Source: Euryodendron excelsum
Taxonomy: Eukaryota; Streptophyta; Magnoliopsida; Ericales; Pentaphylacaceae
DNA length: 64,000 nucleotides
Assembly: GCA_033060915.1 (NCBI GenBank)
Contig: CM065388.1
Coordinates: 39,818,001 to 39,882,000 of the forward strand
Direction of reading: 5' to 3'
The number at the start of each line of letters is the position of its first letter. Position 1 is the stretch's first letter. The notes beneath the pieces were generated by a model that made no database searches, was not told where the DNA came from, and worked only from the letters and a program-made list of their open reading frames with translations. Made by a program: the position numbers and the translations under genes. Positions 10,679 to 22,190 of this stretch are shown here, in pieces.

Positions 10679-13259
10679 TGTCACGCCCCATAACCCGGCC
10701 TATACGGATTTAGGGTATATGACCGGCCAGTAGCAAGGCTACCCAAGGCCGCATTACATAAACTGGTTGATCACCTGTGCATAATCGTTTACAATGATGC
10801 ATAATTGCGGAAAATAGAACTTTTAACAACTTGAAAACATAATCTGTGTCATACATGGTAGAACTGTACCTAATCCCAAACATAACATACATAAGGACCA
10901 AATCAAGGTCCACAAATGTTATAACAATATATCGTTACAAAACATTGGGTCCAGCCCTTAAACATTATACAAAACATAGGTCCGTGGGCCGTAGCTCAAA
11001 TCCACACATGGCCTCGCTCTAGGGCCTCCCGGATTGGCTACCTGAAAATCATTTGAGAAAACGTAAGCTAATGCTTACTGGATAACAATGATGCATGAGC
11101 GAGAAAATATCATGGACTAGCAATTATATCCAATGTACAAGGATCGATAATCAGTTATGCATAAGGAAGTGAGCTTTTGAACGTTTAAAGCATAGGCTTG
11201 GAACTCGTAGGTAACGTAAACATCATTTGAAATGTTTCAACATTTCAAAACATAATATCATAAGAAGAGATGCAACATAACATTATTCTTGATATAGCAT
11301 TTCATAACTCGTCGTAAAACATATGAACATATCATGGTTCTCAGTTCAAAACATAAGTGTGCTACAACTCGACATATGAGCTAGGCTCCATAGTAACCAT
11401 ATAGGTCATGCTAAGGCTCTTTAGGCCAGGGACGTCTCCCAACATAAATAGTTTATTTCCCGTCCCCTATCGTAGGACTATCGGGCTAGATTAAGGTCTT
11501 GCCACGAGAAGACCCGAGCTGGCACCATACATTGAAAACTTAGCATCTCTTTCATTTAAACATCATAGTCCATGGCTTTCATTCATAACATAAGTATAAC
11601 TTGCATGCATTTGAAATATGACATTTGTACTTGAACATAACATTTATGCATTGAAATGTATGGAAAACATTTATGATATAGAGGTGAGCTTAAAACATTT
11701 AGAAAATACTAGAGATTTACTCATGGCATATTGTTACTCACCTTTCTCCAATTGGACGGGTGACAAATAAGGTATTCCTACAAAAATGCATGTAGAAGCA
11801 AAGAAACATCAATACAAGACTCTAAGGCAAGCAAAAACACGTAAGTCAAGACTAAGCACGTAAACCACTCGACCCTAACTCAACAACACCTCATTCTCAC
11901 AATGGGAGAGCGAGGCTAAACTCTAGGACAAAGCCCCGATGTAAAATAAGAATATGAAGTTGAGATTTGAACATGAAAGCCGAAATGTCAACTCCTTCAT
12001 CGAGTCCCAACCCCCTATCAATGATGAGTTCACACCCAAGGCTAGTTGCATTTTGAAAATAGGCTTAAAGGCCTTTATTTTGATAGGTCATGAGCCAAAA
12101 ACACATTTCAAGTGAAGAAGTTATGCTTCATGGAAGGTGGACTAAAATTTTGGAAAACAATGTTGTTGGCATGGATTTTGAATTAACTTCAAACCCCTAT
12201 ATCTCTCAATATATAAGGAATTAGAAAAAAAACTTTATATGGGTACAAAGGTCTATGAATCTAGTTTCTAATGCTTCAAACGGTGTATCAAACTGAGTTT
12301 TCTAGAGAAAGTTATGCCCATTTTACTAAACAGTGCCCGAGCTGACAGGGAGTTCGAACGCCTAATCGGGAGTTCGAACGCCCAGGCAAAAAAAACAGGG
12401 AGTTCGAACGCCCAAATGGGAGTTCAAACTCCAAGAACAAAATCTGAAAAAAACCTTCTCTGAGGGTTCGAACTCCCCCCAAGGGAGTTCGAACGCTTAG
12501 GCTAATTTCCCCATAGTTCGAACTCTATATTGGGAGTTCGAACGCCCTGTCTGGACAGCCCCCGAATTTCTACCCAAAACACAACCAAAACTCCTCCAAA
12601 CACCACCAAACCTTCCCAATACTCTTAGGGCTCAAAGATTAGCTCACAAGGATGATAATAACTAAAAATGGGAGAGAAAGAACAATTAAATCAAAGGGAT
12701 CTAGAGTTGAACTCAAAACCCTAATATTTCTCATATTTTGGGATTTTTCAAACCTCCACTTCCAATCCTCCAATATTAAGCTACAAGCTCTCAATTTCAA
12801 CTAATTGGGACTCAAGGAGTCCCTCAAGACCAACCCAACTCATATATATGCATACACACAAAGACCCAACACATCTACACATGATAGATACATATACATA
12901 TATAATTGTAGAGAGAGAGAAATAAAATCTTACTTTCTTCAAGCTTGGTGAGGTCTTCAATGGCTTCAATCCTCTTGCTTCAAGCCTTTCTTCCCTCAAT
13001 CTTCTCTTCCTTCTCCCCTTTCTCTCTTCCTCCCTCTCCCAATCGGTTGGTGATAGCTCTTGTACATATGTGTGTGTGTTTTGTGTTTTAAGAAGATACA
13101 CATGGGAAATAATCCCATGTGTCTCACACCTCCAACACCAACTACAACACAAGTTCTTATTGATCAAATTTGACCCAAAAGAAGAAATAATTAATATCAA
13201 ATATTGCATAAACTAGAAATTCTCATTAATATGATTAAATAGAGGTATGGGATATCACA
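10679..13259 (-). repeat. 3' LTR of the nested chromovirus
   Basis: TG...CA-bounded, 2,581 bp, beginning right after a purine tract on the minus strand. It contains a cluster of TTCGAA palindromes (12348-12546). TATA-like boxes read on the minus strand at about 12240-12233 (CATATAAAG) and 12216-12208. A 142-aa open frame inside it (13209-12781) is low-complexity and is not considered a gene. Confidence 0.7.
12348..12546 (-). repeat. Cluster of GGGAGTTCGAACGCC motifs
   Basis: Eight copies of AGTTCGAAC or one-base variants, at about 12351, 12371, 12401, 12421, 12466, 12485, 12515 and 12535, most within GGGAGTTCGAACGCC. The core TTCGAA is palindromic. In LTR sense the cluster lies about 110-130 bp upstream of the TATA-like boxes. 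A promoter function is inferred from position only. Confidence 0.7.
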
Positions 13260-13393
13260 TCCTTCCCCCCTTAAATAAGTTTGCTCCCCAAACTTAATAC
13301 AAGCTATCATTCAAACAAATAGGGATAACGCTCCCAGATCTCGTCTTCGCGCTTCCAGGTAGATTCCTCCCAAGTGTGGTTCTGCCATAAAAC

Positions 13394-14515
13394 TCATACC
13401 AAAGGGATGACCTTATTCCGAAGAACTTGGTCACGGCGATCAAGAATCTCTATTGGTCTCTCCACGTAGTTTAAATCTTCACTCACGGCCAAGGGATAGC
13501 GATCAATCACGTGCGTAGGGTCGTGAACATACCTTCGTAGCATCGAAACATGAAAGACATTATGAACTTGCGAAAGTTCCGGAGGAAAAGCAATACGATA
13601 AGCAACGGGTCCAACCCGTTCAAGAACTTCAAACGGTCCGATGTACCTTGGACTAAGCTTTCCTTTCTTGCCGGAACGATTTATCCCCTTGGAAAGATAT
13701 ACCTTTAAGAACACATGGCTCCCTTCATCAAACTCTAAGTCCCACCTTCGCACATCTGCATAACTCTTTTGGCGACTTTGAGCAGTCCGTAGTCGTTGTT
13801 GAATGATCTTGATCTTGTCGGTGGTCAATTGCACAATCTCTGGCCCAAGAATCTGCCTCTCGCCAACTTCGGTCCAACAAGCTGGAGATCTGCACTTCCT
13901 CCCATAAAGCGCTTCATAAGGTGCCATCCCGATGCTTGCATGAAAATTGTTATTGTAGGCGAACTCCACTAGTGGTAGGTGATCCTCCCAACTCCCCTGA
14001 AAGTCGAGAACACATAACCGTAACATGTCTTCTAGGGTCTGAATGATTCTCTCTAATTGGCCATCGGTTTGTGGATGAAAAGCCATGCTAAACCTCAACT
14101 CAGTGCCCAAAGCCCTTTGCAAACTCTTCCAAAATTTTGATACAAATCTTGGGTCTCGGTCGGACACTATCGAAACTGGTGTGCTGTGTAATCGAACAAT
14201 CTCCGCAATGTAGAGGATCACATGCTTTGATAAAGAGTACGTAGTCTTCACCGGTAAGAAATGTGCAGATTTGGTGAGGCGATCAACAATAACCCATATG
14301 GCATCGCAGCCCCGTGGTGATCTTGGCAATCCTAAGACGAAGCCCATGGTGATATGCTCCCACTTCCATTCCGGTATCGGTAAAGGTTGAAGTAGTCCCG
14401 CCGGTCTTTGATGTTCTGCTTTGATCTGTTGGCATTGTAGGCATCGTGATACGAACTCGGCTATTTCCTTCTTCATTCCCGGCCACCAAAATGTCTCCTT
14501 CAAATCCCGATACAT
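13394..14515 (-). pseudogene. Integrase of the nested chromovirus (373-aa open frame, truncated)
   Basis: The best preserved retroelement frame in the window. It lacks the gag, protease and RT parts and starts inside the zinc-binding region (MYRDLKETFWWPGMKKE, then CLQC). The DDE core follows: Asp in the GFVLGLPRSPRGCDAIW region, Asp in IVSDRDPRF, and Glu in FHPQTDGQLERIIQ. The TMAFHP and YGRKCRSPACW blocks and a C-terminal SH3-like/chromodomain-type region (FDEGSHVFLKV, YIGPFEVLERVGPVAYR, HNVFHVSMLRRYV, ILDRRDQVLRNKVIPLV) complete it. In full elements this enzyme inserts the cDNA into chromatin. The stop at 13394 interrupts a tail that would normally run about 40 residues further. The missing 5' part means it is not functional. 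Confidence 0.85.
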
Positions 14516-14517
14516 TT

Positions 14518-16720
14518 TTGGGAGGAATTAGGGGGTAGTGAGGAATTTTCTAAGGCATGACTCCTAAGGTCTCATCCTAGACTTTAAAGGGCCAACTCTT
14601 GGAACGATTTTTGAAAGAAATGTAGAGCTTGGAAATGACATAAAATTAAGAGCAATGTAAGCATTGTGAAGCATGACAATAAGCATAAAATGAAGCCAAG
14701 CACATAAGACATGATCAAAATAGGAATATACAAGGTGTCATGATTTACATTCAAGGCTTTTAGGCTACACCACATAAACAAGGGGCTCCTAGGCCATACC
14801 ATCTTAAAGTAGGCTAGTGAGAGGTCCCCCTACACAGTGGCTCTCACTTGCTTTCCTCTAGGCATGATCTAAGAGCCCTCTTGGCTCAAGCATGCAAGAA
14901 AGGAGGGTTGAAGATGGGGATTAAAACAGAGAATAGCCTAAGTAGGCTAGGAGAGAGAAGAAAAGAGTGGGGGAGAGCATAAATGTAAAAGGGATACCAC
15001 CTTTTGCCTTCAACACATTTGTAGTCTTCAATGGATGTCTTGATTGGAGCTTGAGTGACTTCAAGAAGGCTTGAGAGGCTAGAGTGGAGTGTATAAGTGT
15101 ATATGAGGCCTTGTATATGGAGTGTATAGGCTTAGGAGGGGTAGAATCCAGCCTAAGTGTTGGAGGGAAGGAATATATGTAGAGATTCGAGTTTCTGGAG
15201 TGATTTCAGTAGAGTTTCGTATCAATTTCGGACCTGGAATATGCAAGGGGGGAGGCCTCTATTTATAGGCAATCTGGAACAGGCCTTGCACATGTGCTAC
15301 ATGCGCAGGTACTGTTTCATTGCCAGAATAACACATGGCACCCTGTGTACTAGTTAAATCTCGACCGTTGATCGAAAGTCGGTCGATCTGATCAAAATTT
15401 GAGCGCATGTAGCATACGCTCCATCACCGAGAAAGTTCGTCCAAACTTTGTCTCGATAATTGAGTCAATCGGAAAGGTTTCAGGAAAATCGGTCGCACTC
15501 GGGATGTTTTCCTAGTGCTTCCGATGAACTTTCATGTTTTCAAAAAGTTTAAATTATGTTTGGAGGTGAGTGATATCGTCTTGGGAAGTGTGCCAAAAAG
15601 GACACTTTCGCAGAGTGTCTGTGATACGCTCCGGAGGTGTTTGAAAGTGGATGTTTTCGTTTTGTGTGATCAAGGCCTTCGAGGAGCAATCTATTCGATC
15701 GGACCATACCGATGGAAAGTACTCTGGAAATACTTTCTGAAATTTCCAAATTTACACATTTCTCAAGTCATTTGACGGTGTTTTTTGATTAGGGAATCTG
15801 AAAAAAAAGTCAACCTTGGCGGAGCGTCTGCGAAATGCTCCAGGGATTGCTGAAAGTCATGGTTTGCACACCGTACGATGGAGGGCTTCAGGAGGCGATC
15901 TATTCGATCGAACCGCATCAATGGAAATATCTATGGACGAGCTTTCGAGAATTTCCTGATTTCTGCATTTTTCGAGTCGGTTGACGGTGCGTTATAACCA
16001 GGGAATCGGGGGAAAAGACAATTTAGACGGAGCGTCTGCGAGACGCTCCAGGGAACTTTTATCGAGTCGTGTGAGTTTAGCAACGTAGGGTGTTCCTTGG
16101 GTTAAACAAAGGCGTGTGGTGAGACCCTCCGCTCGAAATCCCAAGGCCGGTGCTGTTTCGGGGCATTTCTGGGTTTCTAGGGGCAAAACGGTCATTTTGA
16201 TCGGAATTGGCTGGAAATGGCCAGGAAGGGTTTGGTATGTTGTGTTAAGCGTGTAGGGCTATTCAGTAATGGTTTTGAGAGAGTCTTTTACCGTTCAGCG
16301 GGGTTTGTGCCGTGCTGAAGCGTTTAGGGGCAAAATGGTCATTTTGACCAGAGTGAGTCGGAATAGGACCGGATTTGGACCAAATGGCGTGCGGGGAACG
16401 CCTGATAGTTTGACAACATTGTGGAAGGATGGACTTATCATTTTGAGGGATTTTGAACTTTCCCAAAACGTGCATGGAGGGCTAAGGGGTAAGTTTGGTC
16501 ATTTTTCACCGAGTCGGGCTAGCAGGCGCCGGTGTTGACCTAGGTGTTAGTTTTTGAGACCGCCCGGTCTCGAAAAACTACCTGTGCGGTGTTGGTCTGC
16601 AAGAACGCCTGTTCTTAGAGAGCTATCTGTAGGGGTGGTGTTGGTTCCTAAGAACGCTTGGTCCTAGAAAGCTACCTGGAAGGGTGGTGTTGGTCTCCGA
16701 GCTACCAAATGACGGACATT
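14518..16720 (-). other. U3-like part of solo LTR II; no gene seen
   Basis: Non-coding LTR sequence. It includes a TATA box (15268-15259, minus), an 11-bp inverted repeat GCTACATGCGC (15296-15306) and GCGCATGTAGC (15403-15413), a 208-bp tandem repeat (15592-16050) and the motif GGGGCAAAA-GGTCATTTTGA at about 16178 and 16326. Short frames here overlap on both strands and match nothing I recognise. Confidence 0.6.
15592..16050 (-). repeat. 208-bp tandem repeat carrying a hairpin
   Basis: About two and a half imperfect copies of a 208-209-bp unit. Each ends in a hairpin with arms GGAGCGTCT and AGACGCTCC around a 3-nt loop: perfect at 16029-16049, degenerate at 15821-15841 and 15612-15632. Each unit also carries an ATCTATTCGATCG(G/A)ACC block. 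In LTR sense the copies lie upstream of the TATA box at 15268. Confidence 0.75.
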
Positions 16721-17026
16721 CTACGTTGGCGGGCTAGCAGGCGCCAGAAGTGAACCGTCTAGAATTTTTGATGAGGTGTTGGTCCTCGAGATCGCCCGAT
16801 CTTGGGAAGCTACCTGGATGGCGTTGGTTTCCCGGACCGCCCGGTCTGAAAGCTGCCTGGAATGATGGTGCTTATGGCTCCAACGGGTCCTTGTGGGCCC
16901 GAGAAGTGACCAGTTGGTTGGATTGGAGATTGTAAGGCTCATCTTGAACCTACATGTGTTGTGATGTTTGAAACCAAGCCCGGCCGGGCCGGAGATTGCT
17001 GAGCGGGCAAAAATGGGGTGCTTACA

Positions 17027-17031
17027 ACTGG
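17027..17031. repeat. Target-site duplication ACTGG, right copy
   Basis: Identical to 8699-8703. It immediately follows the terminal CA of solo LTR II and begins the resumed integrase frame. Confidence 0.9.
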
Positions 17032-17960
17032 TTGATGAAATCAACTCATTTCTTGTCAGTTAAGACTACTTATACTATTGTTAGATATACTAAATTGTAT
17101 ATGGATGAGATTATCAGATTACATGGAGCACCAGTGTCTATTATAGCTGACAGGGATCCAAAATTTGCTTTAAGATTTTGGCCCAATTTACAGCAAGCTA
17201 TAGGTACAACACTCAAGTTCATTACATCATTTCATCCTCAAATAAATGAACAGTCAGGCTTGTGTGCTTGATTTTAAAGTGAGTTGGGATGATCATCTAA
17301 CTTTAATGAAATTTGCATACAATAATAGTTACGAATCTAGTATTGGGATGGCACCATTTGAAGCTTTATATGGTTGACGATGTAGAACTCCAGTGTGTTG
17401 GAGTGAAGTAGGCAAAGGACAATTATTGGGTCCTGAAATGATTCAAGATACAACTGAGAAGGTCAAAGTTGTTCAAGAACATTTGTGAGTGGCACAAAGT
17501 AGACAAAAAAGTTATGCAGATAACAGAAGAAGAGAATTAGAATTTGAAGTTGGTGACCAAGTATTCTTGAAAATTTCTCCATGGAAGGGTATATTGAAAT
17601 TTGGAAAGAAAGAGAAATTAAGCCTAAGAAATATTGGACCCTATATTATTATCGAGAGAATTGGTGCTCCAGCTTATTAGTTAGATCTACCATTAGAAAT
17701 GTCTAAGCTACATGATGTTTTCTATGTGTCCAAGTTATGGAAGTACATGCCAGATCTGTCTCATGTATTGATTCAACAACCAATTGAATTGGAGAATGAC
17801 TTGACTTATGTAAAAGGGCATGTTCAAATTTTGGATCATAGGGAGCAAGTTTTACGTAACAAGATAATACCGTTAGTAAAAATGTTTTGGAGAAGTCATT
17901 CACTTGAGGAGACCACATGAGAAAGTGAGAACATAGTAAGGAATCAATATCCTTATCTAT
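17032..17960 (+). pseudogene. gypsy integrase C-terminal part and chromodomain-like tail
   Basis: Continuation of the integrase cut at 8703. The core resumes with KSTHFLSVKTTY and has the second catalytic aspartate (IIADRDPKF). The FHPQ block then runs into a deletion of roughly 13 codons near 17255, which removes the conserved glutamate region and shifts the frame. The sequence picks up at CVLDFK (about 17267), then FAYNNSY, GMAPFEALYG and the GPY/F-like module (KLSLRNIGPYIIIERIGAPAY, 17618-17680). The tail ILDHREQVLRNKIIPLVKMFWRSH (about 17827-17900) resembles the Tekay-type chromodomain region. Several nonsense codons confirm that it is dead. Confidence 0.85.
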
Positions 17961-18011
17961 TACAGATTGGTAAGTGAATTTCGGAACAAAATTCCTAAAG
18001 GAGGGAAAAGT

Positions 18012-19937
18012 TGTGAGACCATACTTTACTTAGCATCATGTGTTAGCTTAATTGCATACTTAATAGTGCATGATTTTCTTAAGTGAGAAGCTTGATTAGC
18101 ATGTTTTAATTGTAGTATGCCACGCGAGGAGTAATCTATCTTAAGCTTGATTAATTAGCTTAATCCCTAGTTAATTAGCATAATTAATCTGTATGCTTAG
18201 CTTAATAGTAATGATGATTAATTATCATAAGTGTATTTAATTATACTAATGATGTAGATTAGTAAGAGTGATGAAGCAAGGAGGTGCAAGGTGGGGGAGT
18301 AACTATATGCCACCTAGGTCTATGTTTCACTCTTATGAGGTGTATGCTTTATTTGCATCTTTTGTGTGTGTGTGTGTGTGTGTGATGTATGTGATTAGAT
18401 ACAAGTTACTTCTAGTGTGTGCATCAAGTCAAAAGAGGAGAGAGGAGAGAGGTGCTTGTGTAGTAACTTGTGTTTAGCAAAAGAGAAAGTGAGAGAAAAG
18501 GAGAGAAAAAGAAAAAGGAAAAAAGAAAAGAAGAAGAGATTGAAGGAGAAGGTTGTGTGTTCTTGATTTGAGGTGAAGAATCTCAAGTTCATGGTTATTT
18601 GCATGTGTTTTATTGATTGTTGCATCTAGAAAGGCCTATCGTGTAATAGAGTGGTGGAATTGAATAGAAGAGATTGGAATTCAAGTTGGAGACTTAGAAT
18701 CTTTCATGGTGTTCTTGTTTTGATGTTTTGAAGTTATGTTTGAGACTTTAGACCTTCATTCTAGACTTAGAGGACTTAGGAGTGTATTGGAGTTGAAAGG
18801 GAAGCTTAAAACTTGGTTTTGGATGCACCATTTCAAAGCGAGAAGTGGGTTATTGGAAAGGGGTGCGCTTACTGGCGCAGTCCCCTTTGAAGGGGCGCTA
18901 AGACACACCAGCAAGGCGCCAAACAGCGCAAGTCACTGGTGAAGGCACGCCTCCGTGGTCTGCTCGGTTTTGTTCTTTGTATTTTGTTTTCATGAGTCAA
19001 CATCTTGTGTTGATGAGTTATAAGCTATGTTTTTGCATAGTTGTGAGCATTTACATATAATATTACTATGGTGTGTGTTAGGTGTAGAGGCAGACAAAGA
19101 CACTCCAATTCCACCTAAGGAGTGATTTAACCTTGCTTTATACAATGGAACGAGATGGGGGTTTAACATATTCTTACCTTATTGATTTGAATGTCTTATT
19201 GTTATTATTAATGTTGGTGTTGGATAATGAGGTGATATTACATACAACATTTATTGTGTATATAACTTGCATTGCATAGAGGCAAGGTTAAGTCGACATG
19301 AGACTAACCTAAATAACGTCATGAGGGACATTCTTAGATAACTTGCCTTATCAATCTCGGCATTGTTATCTAGATAACTTGTTGTATCAATCTTGGCAAG
19401 GTTATCAAAAAGGTGTGCATATGTGGTAGCATCAAACATTGTATTACAGGAGTCATTGTGTTACATGAGGTATTTCTCATTAATGATGGTGATCAGTGTA
19501 TGATTATATATCATTAAAAAGTGGATAATCTATTTGTGTTTGATTCAGTGGTTATCTAATATTCATTCTTCACGAGTTTGATTATCTTAGTGAGCACGTT
19601 GACAATAGCTCACACCTACACAGATTGTTTTGCAAGAAAAAAAAGGTTGATGCCCAGTCTACTGTATTGGTGTTGAGTTGGAGAGCTTTAATGAGCTCCA
19701 CTAATTTTGTGTCATACACACTTAGATGGAAGATGTTTTGAGAATTTGTCTTAATATCTCTCTTATGAATGTATGGTGATCACGGGATGATTTGTGACAT
19801 TAATGTTGTTTTTTAATCTTTTATAAGATTCATATCTTTGGGATTGTTATTAGATGTCGTTCGTAGGTTAGTGACTTGTGCGATCACACTTATCGTAAGA
19901 AGGTGTTAATGACACCTGATTAGGTGTGGGTGTGACA
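18012..19937 (+). repeat. 3' LTR of the gypsy host
   Basis: 1,926 bp, starting TGTGAGACC directly after a purine tract (AAAGGAGGGAAAAG, about 17997-18010) and ending GGTGTGACA. It contains a (GT)n run at about 18363-18382 and a cluster of GGCGC words (about 18862-18945), including an imperfect inverted pair around CCCCTTTGAAGGGG. The matching 5' LTR lies outside the window, so LTR age cannot be judged. Confidence 0.75.
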
Positions 19938-22190
19938 TATAGGTACTGGTTGAAAGTATTTTAAGCATAGCCCAGGGCAAATCAAAATCCTGGCTCCACC
20001 CTTGGTTGTGATCTATATCGTCGATTGATGATGGTGTTGGTTTGATTTTTGTTATGCTGTAGGAGAAAAGGGGATCACAAACCCATGGTCACAATTCCAC
20101 GTTTTGAATCATGGAAATGAAAAATCTGTTAGGGTAAATACAAGGAAACAAGATATATGATGGTTTTGGGATGTAATTCATGTTAATTGATGAAATGTAG
20201 AGAGAGAAATTAGATTGGGTTTTAATTTGTAGAGAAAGAAGGTTTAAAAGAAAGTGGGTATACAAAGAATATGGAGACAAAATAATTAATGGGTTTAGTT
20301 TACAAAGAAGGAGAAATTGAGATTTGGGGATGTTGTATGCTTTTGATGTGTCCGGTGAATGTTGGGGTAAGGAAGAGATAGTGAATTTAGATAGCTATAT
20401 GTGTGCGCGTGAGAGAGAGAGAGAGATAGAAAAAAGTAGAGGTCTGGTTCCTAGTGAGAGAAAAAAAATGGGAGATAAAAGAGAATGAGAAGCAGAGATG
20501 AGAGTAAAGTACAAACTGGACTAGGAGAGAGAAAGACGGAGGAGAAAGATTGGGTTAGTTGGTGGACTGGTGGTTATGGTTGTTTGAAGATGTTGATGAT
20601 GGTGTTTACAGGTGCTTGGTATGTGCGAGTGCTGTTGATGGAGTTTGCAGGTGTTATGTTGGCCGATATGTTTATTTTATGATTAATTAATGACATTACC
20701 AATGAGTTTGTGGAGTTGTAGGTGATTAATGGCATTTATAGGTTGAGAATATAATCAAAACATGTGAGTAGAATAGTAAAAGGCCACCCTTCGTTATGGT
20801 TTTAGGTTGACTGATAGGAAAGTTAATGTTATTTTAAAAATCATAGAAAACTGTATTAATTGTCAGAAACCTCAAGTGAGGTTAGTGTAATTTATCCAAA
20901 AAAAAAAATCAATAATATGAAAATCATGAAATACAAAATTAAATGAGAGCTATGAAGTATTACAATAAAGACCCCTTTGTGAGAATGATGTATGGAAATA
21001 GGTTTGGGAAGTCGGTTGGGTAGAGTTTTTCTCTGGCTTGAATTGTGTTCCCAAAACTACTTAAGCGGTCGAGAAATTATAGAAAAATTTAGGCCTAGCA
21101 TGCATTACCCGCAACTATTGCGCATGGTACTAGTTAACTTGGCCCCATGCCTCCCACGATCACGGAGCATTAAAATTTGGGGATACATTGGAGATTTTTT
21201 TTCATTTTTTTATGCAACAAGAAGAACTTTGGGTGAATAATCTGTATTTTTACTTTATTTCCATGTGAAACTATGTTAACAATTGACTTCGCTGGCTGTA
21301 ATGCTATAAAAGGATTTGAAGCTTACACTCTATTTTAACTTGCATCATATGAAACAACCGCACTAACGCCATGGAGAGAAAGGAAAACGAAAATTAAAAC
21401 ATGAGAAAACAAAACAAAATGAAAGAAGTTTTTCTTTTTAATTGGGTTAAAAAATGAGAAAAAATTAAATTGGTATTTACTAAAAAGTTTAAAATTATCA
21501 TCTGACAGAGTTAATAAATTGCGTAAGCTAACACCTTCAATTTGGACATTTGTATAAACACTACCATGATATAATATAATATAAATATATTTCATTCCTT
21601 GTGCTTTTTGGTTTTTGGATTCTCTAATTTGGACTTTTTGGAGTATTAGACTACTCTTTTTTTTTTTTTTTTTAGTGATGTTATACAAATAAAAAATTCA
21701 TACAAAATTTATAATCAGAATAATATGGTTTAGTAATAGTCATTCACTTTAAAACAAAAGACTCCTTATGTCTTAATAATAAAATTGCAAGTGCGTAAGA
21801 TTTTCTGTATAAATTTTTGAGAAGAATAATATATTTTTTTGAGTAATTATACTTTATCTCATTGTGATTTAAGCAAAAAGCAATGACTCTATTTGTGGTT
21901 TAGCTGTGAAAACATAATTCTCTTGGAGTTATCCTCAAAATAGATAGAATTGTGACGAATTTAATAAAATAACAAAAATATTCCTATGAATGACAACCTT
22001 CCTATTTTGAAAAGATAAAATGATGAAAATGCTGTATAACAGAAATGTTACTGGATGACTGTTAAGTTTAACGATTTACATCCATTTAGCAATTAAGTTT
22101 AAATCACAAAAAAATTATATATTCACTTTCAAATATCATGAAAGTTTTGTAATTTTCTCTAAAGACTAGGAAGGGGGGTAAAGTTCTTTG
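19938..22190. other. Intergenic AT-rich DNA, no gene seen
   Basis: Short frames in all directions with no recognisable domain. A (GA)n run lies at about 20410-20426. A small dispersed repeat (21674-21850) is listed separately. The junction at 19938 has no duplication that can be checked. Confidence 0.5.
21674..21850. repeat. Small dispersed AT-rich repeat, copy A
   Basis: The first 90 bp (ATGTTATACAAATAAAAAATTC, then a TAATAGTCATTCACTT block) align by eye with 38742-38835. A shorter relative may be at 42548-42620. It has an inverted-looking second half, so a small MITE is plausible. No terminal duplication was found. Confidence 0.35.

Larger units (their letters stand above)
10679..14517 (-). 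mobile_element. 5'-truncated chromovirus fragment nested in solo LTR II
   Basis: On the minus strand an integrase fragment (14515-13394) is followed by a short tail, a purine tract (about 13272-13260, GGGGGGAAGGA) and a 2,581-bp LTR from 13259 (TGTGATATCC) to 10679 (GGGGCGTGACA). The left boundary on this strand is abrupt at the integrase HHCC region, near 14517. No target duplication was found, which fits loss of the 5' part after integration. Compared with the host gypsy element the LTR is longer and unrelated by eye, so it is another family of the same Tekay-like branch. Confidence 0.75.
8704..17026 (-). mobile_element. Giant solo LTR II, inserted in gypsy integrase and itself interrupted
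   Basis: Sense strand minus: it starts TGTAAGCACC at 17026 and ends at 8704 with ...GTGCGACA. A perfect ACTGG duplication flanks it. Without the nested chromovirus fragment (10679 to about 14517) it is about 4.5 kb, close to solo LTRs I and III. Ends and several blocks match them (CTTCTAGAAGGAT-type stretch, GGCGACTCC region, the GGGGCAAAA-GGTCATTTT motif), but the middle is too divergent to align by eye, so it is a related, different family. A TATA box reads CTATAAATAG on the minus strand (15268-15259). No coding domain belongs to it. Confidence 0.8.
923..19937 (+). mobile_element. Decayed Ty3/gypsy chromovirus (Tekay-like), interrupted by nested LTRs
   Basis: The host element of the left nest. 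Its parts appear in the normal gypsy order: gag linker (923-1160), zinc knuckle (6050-6091), protease (about 6300-6640), reverse transcriptase and RNase H (about 6690-8120), integrase (about 8400-8703 and 17027-17920), a chromodomain-like tail, a purine tract (about 17994-18010) and a 3' LTR (18012-19937). The 5' LTR is not in the window. The integrase C-terminus ending in an ILDHREQVLRN...IPLVK block fits the Tekay branch of chromoviruses. Every coding segment has stops or frameshifts, so the element is dead. It is interrupted at 1161-5991 and 8704-17026, and probably also left of 923. Confidence 0.85.

Noticed and set aside
12348..12546. CRISPR-like array of TTCGAA repeats
   Set aside because: Spacing is irregular, repeats are short and degenerate, the host is a plant nucleus and the location is an LTR.
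12781..13209. 142-aa minus-strand frame
   Set aside because: Lies wholly inside the nested chromovirus LTR. Arg/Glu/Lys low complexity comes from a CT-rich stretch.
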